In this document: positions 59,746 through 64,000 of the stretch, piece by piece
Layout of the letters: every line of letters starts with the position of its first letter
Position numbering within the stretch: position 1 is the stretch's first letter
Source: Saksenaea vasiformis B4078
Taxonomy: Eukaryota > Mucoromycota > Mucoromycetes > Mucorales > Saksenaeaceae
NCBI GenBank assembly: GCA_000697055.1
Contig: JNDT01002236.1
Span: forward strand, 372,001-436,000
Length of the DNA: 64,000 nt
Direction of reading: 5' to 3'
Notes under the pieces: model-generated
Database searches by the model: none
The model's input: the letters and a program-made list of their open reading frames with translations, nothing else
What the model was told of the DNA's origin: nothing
Made by a program: the position numbers and the translations under genes

Positions 59746-60258
59746 TAAAGTTTTTCGCTAAAAAATTCTTAGATCGAGTATCTACTGCATAAATGAAGAA
59801 ACGAGAAACGCAGGAATGGGAGAGTTACTGTAGCGGAGAACGAAATATTGCCAAGCTTCGCGCCAGAAAAAAAAATGTCATGACAAAAACCCTGTGAACA
59901 AATACGCGTACAACCATCACGAGATAATACTTTTTAGAAAGAGACACAGGTGTCTATAGTTGATATGTAGCGCAGAGCTCTAACATTGGATCTGATAACC
60001 TCTCACAGAGGACACATTGCAACGTCTTTTCTGACCTACTATGAAATCTTCGTGGTTCGGAGGATTCCCAATTTTAGGTACGATAGGGCAACAGTAACTG
60101 AGAAGACAGGAGTTATTTGAAAATGGACGCGAAGAAAAACAGTGAGTGGACTTGAGCGGGAGAAGAAACCACATGGGTGATCCGTGTGACAAACATACGG
60201 TTCGTTTGACTTGGATTTTCTTTTTCCACTGGAGTTCGAATTGTGCAGAGAATAAACC
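59746..60258. promoter_or_regulatory. Upstream region of the AGTRAP-like gene
   Basis: About 510 bp between R5 and the start codon at 60259; presumably holds the promoter. No other gene seen. Confidence 0.35.
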
Positions 60259-60971
60259 ATGGACGGATTACAACAATTGACACAACAGACAAATCTGGCA
60301 ACGTTGCTGGGATTGCATCTGGTAAGTTACTCAGTAAGAGGCATCTAATGAATGTTCACCAATAACATCAGGGTCTGTCCCTTTTGGGAAGCATTGCATA
60401 CTGCCCGGTGTACAATATCCCTATCTTCTTCTTTGGTATTTGGGCGTATAACTATCATGAATCAAATTCACCTATCAAGACGGTTAGTATATATATAATT
60501 ATGTTCTACTTGGACTACGTAAATTTTAATACACAGTTTTCTAGTTCACCAGTGTCTTGGCACTCAGTATTGTACTTGATATCGTCTGGTTTATTCTGCA
60601 CGGACAAGACTATGAGTCTGGACATGTTTTTGCTATGGTGTAAGTATAAGCGGTGTTGCCCCGTTGTGGCTGAGACTAACTATGAGTTAGGATGAACATC
60701 ATCAGCTTGATTTGCAAGGTCAGGAGAATAATACATACCTATCTACCCGTGTGCTCAATCTCGTTCTTTTCTTCTTTAGCCTGTGTCTGTATTTTCCGCG
60801 ATCAACACGATCCAAAGCCGAGGTGATTCATTGAATGCTGGAAGTAAGTGTAGTGTGGATTATTTAGTTGGGTAGTACCTTTAATCGGTGACTATGTTAG
60901 GCTGGACGGAAGCACCAGGCTCTTTCCCTGGAGCTTATCAGACAGTCAGAGATGGGGAGGAGTTTGCTTAG
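60259..60971 (+). CDS. AGTRAP-like four-TM membrane protein
   Basis: Six short exons: 60259-60321, 60372-60482, 60545-60639, 60691-60718 (28 nt), 60780-60843, 60901-60971; 143 residues. Four hydrophobic segments: ATLLGLHLGLSLLGSIAYC, IPIFFFGIWAYN, FTSVLALSIVLDIVWFIL, and VFAMVMNIISLICKPVSVFSA. The end, INTIQSRGDSLNAG ... GAYQTVRDG, closely parallels the RGGEL ... SAYQTID ending of animal angiotensin II receptor-associated protein (AGTRAP, a Golgi/endosomal four-TM protein). The fungal function is unknown; a trafficking role is inference. Exon 4 is only 28 nt. The gene sits 215 bp upstream of CotH-C in the same orientation. Confidence 0.8.
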
Positions 60972-61140
60972 TATGTGTTAAATAAACAGGACCCGTGTGA
61001 TAATGGTATGAAAGAAGGCGTTATTACACTTTGTTTTTCCCATCGGTGTTCGCGGCGCTTTTGTTTGGCCATCACACAACAATGTTTTGAAACGTGTGTA
61101 AACCGTTAGATGTGTAAATAGAGTAGAAAGGCGTTTTCTA

Positions 61141-61149
61141 TTTAAAAGA
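61141..61149 (+). promoter_or_regulatory. TATA-like box of CotH-C
   Basis: TTTAAAAGA about 45 bp before the CotH-C start codon, the same spacing as the CotH-A TATA box. Confidence 0.4.
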
Positions 61150-61185
61150 GCAGCTACTGTTTCAATAGAATATCAATTCGCAATC

Positions 61186-63089
61186 ATGCTTTTTCGCTAC
61201 GCCGCATGTAAGCTTACAAAGTCATCAAACATGCATTGAAAACGTTGCATAGTGGTTATCTATGGGCTTTCATTGCTTCCTTATGGTCAGAGCGTCCAAT
61301 ACAGTGTCATTGCTTCGGTGGAAGAGGGACAGACAATAGGTGTCATGCATGATGGCGAGACTCTTTTCCCTCTGCAACGTTCTTCCGGTTGCTCTGTTTT
61401 GTTCTCTGGATACTCCTCCAAGACTTTGGGGAGCTACAAATACGTCAAACTGGCAGATTCCCAAGTCGTTGAGGCTGAAGCATTTTGGCGAGAGGGATCT
61501 GAGACAGATACCCCTAACGAATTCTATAACCGTACCTGGAATACTAAGAAACTCTACCAGCTTCCTCAGGTTTTGCCACCGCTGCCCTCAGTTGACCGCA
61601 TCGATTCTGATCTCCATGTTGATGGTGAAATTCCCACGTTTCACTTCCGTGGCGACCAAGAAGAATTTGACATGATGCACCAGAATCCATCAGGTGACAA
61701 TGAAGTGATTACAACTTTAACATATATCGCGTACGTTCAATTGCATAAGATGATTTGTGTCATCATTAAAACCAATTGTGGTTAGGCCAGACTATATCGA
61801 ACAGTTCGAGGATGTTAGAGTTGATTTGGCAGGCCGCGGCTCACGCAAGGCGGAAAAGCTCTCGTACAATTTGAAGACCCCAAAGGGGGAAGGTCTCTTT
61901 GGATACCGTTCATTGAAGCTTCGTTCACTATATACAGACCCATCGTATTTACGAGAACAGCTTGTTTATGACGTGTTTGAGTCTTCCGGAGTTGCAACCA
62001 CGCGTTTCTCGTATGCTAGGTAAGCATATAACAGAATGGTGTCAATATACTGGACGCGTTAACGTTTTTTATTTATTTCTAGGGTCTTCTTCAACAACAA
62101 CCCAATCGGTTTATTTGGACTTGTCGAAAATTTCAAAAATCCTTGGTTGAAAAACCAGTTCGGCGGAGGAGAAAAATATGAAAGGGGTATACTATATCAA
62201 GGAAGGTCCGCATCCTTTGGAAACCGTTCAGATCTTGCATACCGCGGCGACGATCAGAGTCTATATGACGATGATTCATACCGAATAAAGGAAACGCCAA
62301 GCAACGGGCCCGAGGATTACACGAGACTGATGGAGCTCACCCGGTTCTTGGCGACAGCACCAGTTGAAACACCGGATGCTGCTTACATTTGGAAAGACTA
62401 CATCGAAATCGAGAGTGTCATTCGCAAGTATGTACTATTTTACTAATTCACCATCCGGTTACTAAGGTGTGAGCGATAGTATGGCGCTTGAGGTGCTTCT
62501 TGGGTTCTCTGACGGTTACGTCGCCAATAATAACAATTATTACGTTTATGACAGCCCCAAGGATGAGCAATTTATATATTTACCGTCCGACGTCGATTTA
62601 AGTCTCGGATCGACCATGGTCAAGCTCAGACATATGTGGTCAGGCGATTACCGCAAATACCCTGGATTCTCATTGTTCCGACCACTACTCAATTGGATGA
62701 AAGTTCCTGAATTCAAGGAACGCTTTGAGTTTCTACTGGTGAAACTTTCCAAAGAGCTTATTCATCCAGACGTGATCAATCCCCGTATCGACGCCCTTGT
62801 TAGCATGATAGAAGAAGATGTAGCCTGGGATCAGACTTTACCACGAGTGAACCCCAAGCGCGGCGTGGTGAGAGCGTTTATACCACGCGTTTTCCTTCCA
62901 AAGCCACTAGACTTGCTAACCTTCATTGACTTGCTACTACGGCGAAAGATCTCGTTTGAAAAAGCCGTGAACGGAAAATATTTGTCCCTTTCATTGTCAG
63001 GTGTCAAGTATTGGTTCGAACGTCAAAGTGCGGCAACCCTAAACCATTTTAACAAAGCTTCCACCGCCTTCCATTGCCAAGACTGTTAA
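61186..63089 (+). CDS. CotH-family protein C
   Basis: Five exons: 61186-61207, 61253-61730, 61786-62019, 62083-62427, 62480-63089; 562 residues. As in CotH-A, a 22-nt phase-1 first exon starts a signal peptide (MLFRYAALVIYGLSLLPYGQS). Then VQYSVIASVEEGQTIGV, FYNRTWNT, LAGRGSRKAE, GYRSLKLRSLYTDPSYLREQ, NPIGLFGLVENFKNPWLKNQ, YRGDDQSLY, NMALEVLLGFSDGYVANNNN and LPSDVDLSLGS follow. It has more changes near the C-terminus than A and B: an RKISFEKAVNGKYLSLSLSG segment replaces the TGYIS/TGHIS form. It ends HCQDC, with no GPI signal, so a secreted or periplasmic protein is likely. Intron positions are identical to A and B, so the three arose by duplication of one gene; C is inverted relative to A and B. 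Confidence 0.87.
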
Positions 63090-63707
63090 TATGGTTTATT
63101 GAATGTATTGTTCTCGATGCTCTAAATAAATTCTGCGTCAACGGAGACCTAGAATTGTGCTAAGGAGAAGTTTCCAATTGAAGTTTTATCCAATAGATTT
63201 AGTTACATTGCAGCTGCAGTACTTCGAAGTTTGCTTACTCTGCGATCTGTCGATGCATGCCGTCCATTATTCGTGTGCAATGACAGATGTGTCAACTTTT
63301 CATTTTGCGCTGTTTCTGATGATGCAAATTAAAATAAAATACACAAAGAAGCGAGATAAAGCAAGAGAGACACGTCCGTGGACCTCTGACGAAGTCAGAT
63401 CTAGCAAATATTGGGAGGTTATACTCCGCAACAAGCTGTGCGCACTTCTCAGGGAGGCGTGCAAGAGTCACCGAACCCACGGAGCGTTCTTCCCTCAGTA
63501 AAGATCGGTTAAAGTAAATCAAACTCAGCCAAGTGATCCTCCACAGGCTCGTCTGCGGTGTCTGTGGTGTTTTACTCCAATGAAAGTAGCCAGTTAATCT
63601 TCGGATGTTAACGACAGCAAATAAAATCACTCAGTTAATCTTCGGACTTCTATGTCAACGAAATTCGCCGTCAGCTATGAACACCCCTCAAGCAACACAA
63701 CGACCAC
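63090..63707. other. CotH-C 3' flank
   Basis: About 600 bp. Open frames of 112-114 codons overlap on both strands (63157-63630) without recognisable motifs. A 14-bp direct repeat AGTTAATCTTCGGA occurs at about 63592 and 63633. Confidence 0.35.
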
Positions 63708-63866
63708 ATGCATCATGAAGAAGTATTCGCGTCCGTTGATGCCAACGTTTTAGACGAGATTTCTGAAAAAGAAGAGCTAGTAGCAAATCTTTTTGAGCCC
63801 TATTTTCAGCAATTGCAGCAAAAAATGAGTGGCGAAATGAGGAGATCTGCCAAACCTCTGGTGTAA
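63708..63866 (+). CDS. Short acidic ORF, possibly the last exon of a gene
   Basis: A 53-codon frame too short for most ORF cutoffs: starts MHHEEVFASVDANVLDEISE and has a Glu/Leu-rich helix-like stretch (KEELVANLFEPYFQQLQQKM). Composition looks coding, but no family is recognised, and the frame is open for only a few codons upstream. It may be a terminal exon whose upstream exons lie in the preceding 300 bp, or chance. Confidence 0.25.
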   Translation: MHHEEVFASVDANVLDEISEKEELVANLFEPYFQQLQQKMSGEMRRSAKPLV

Positions 63867-64000
63867 CGACAACCAGTAATGCTGCACAAGAATCTGACAG
63901 GCAGATAAGTTCTTAATCTTTGTTTAATCACTGTTAAATATTTTTCAAGTCAGTAAAATGGAGGGTATGCTAATATATGAGTTGCACAAACCAACTCCGT
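63867..64000. other. Window end
   Basis: Nothing supported. An ATG at 63958 opens a frame that runs off the window edge. Confidence 0.3.

Overview
The window is nuclear DNA of a filamentous fungus, almost certainly a member of the Mucorales (Mucoromycota). The genes are intron-rich, most introns are 45-70 nt with GT(A/G)AGT donors, intergenic DNA is AT-rich, and there are three CotH-family genes, a family characteristic of this order. The genus cannot be fixed from the sequence alone. For the spliced genes I joined exons by reading GT/GC donors and AG acceptors. All the spliced models below stay in frame and end at a stop, and most match the usual length of their family.

Layout. 23-3889 (-): MGA2/SPT23-type membrane-bound transcription factor. 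3890-7937: gene-poor, with one fragment of an expanded mucoralean hypothetical family (6930-7400, -). 7938-8669 (-): PCL-type cyclin. 9030-10816 (-): tRNA pseudouridine synthase Pus1, divergent from 11275-13691 (+), an Sct1/Gpt2 glycerol-3-phosphate acyltransferase. 15062-16873 (+): aspartokinase. 18521-19161 (-): histone H3. 22108-23920 (-): secreted multicopper oxidase. 26751-28532 (+): actin-related protein Arp6. 30037-31859 (+): secreted aspartic-protease-fold protein that lacks its second catalytic Asp. 37223-38029 (+): prefoldin subunit 3. 40189-40974 (-): F-box protein. 41209-42641 (-): TFIIH subunit Ssl1. 47254-47694 (-): small basic protein with an RVxF-like site. 49514-51407 (-), 52418-54243 (-) and 61186-63089 (+): three CotH paralogues. 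55805-58273 (+): 822-residue disordered protein with two PAM2-like motifs. 60259-60971 (+): AGTRAP-like membrane protein.

The left half is mostly housekeeping: transcription (MGA2, SSL1, ARP6, H3), tRNA modification, lipid and amino-acid synthesis, protein folding. The right part (about 43-64 kb) is accessory: CotH paralogues interleaved with repeats, a fold-back element with CACTA-type ends, and decayed element fragments.

The most unusual signal is a dispersed family of at least five copies (about 20.26, 46.30, 48.59, 55.27 and 58.95 kb), all on the + strand. It looks like a transcribed, spliced and polyadenylated gene, with a TATTTAA box, three introns whose boundaries are kept while their interiors diverge, and a terminal AATAAA. 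No reading frame is conserved between copies. Splicing out the last intron would bring together two complementary arms of about 25 nt. No tRNA, rRNA or CRISPR array was recognised.
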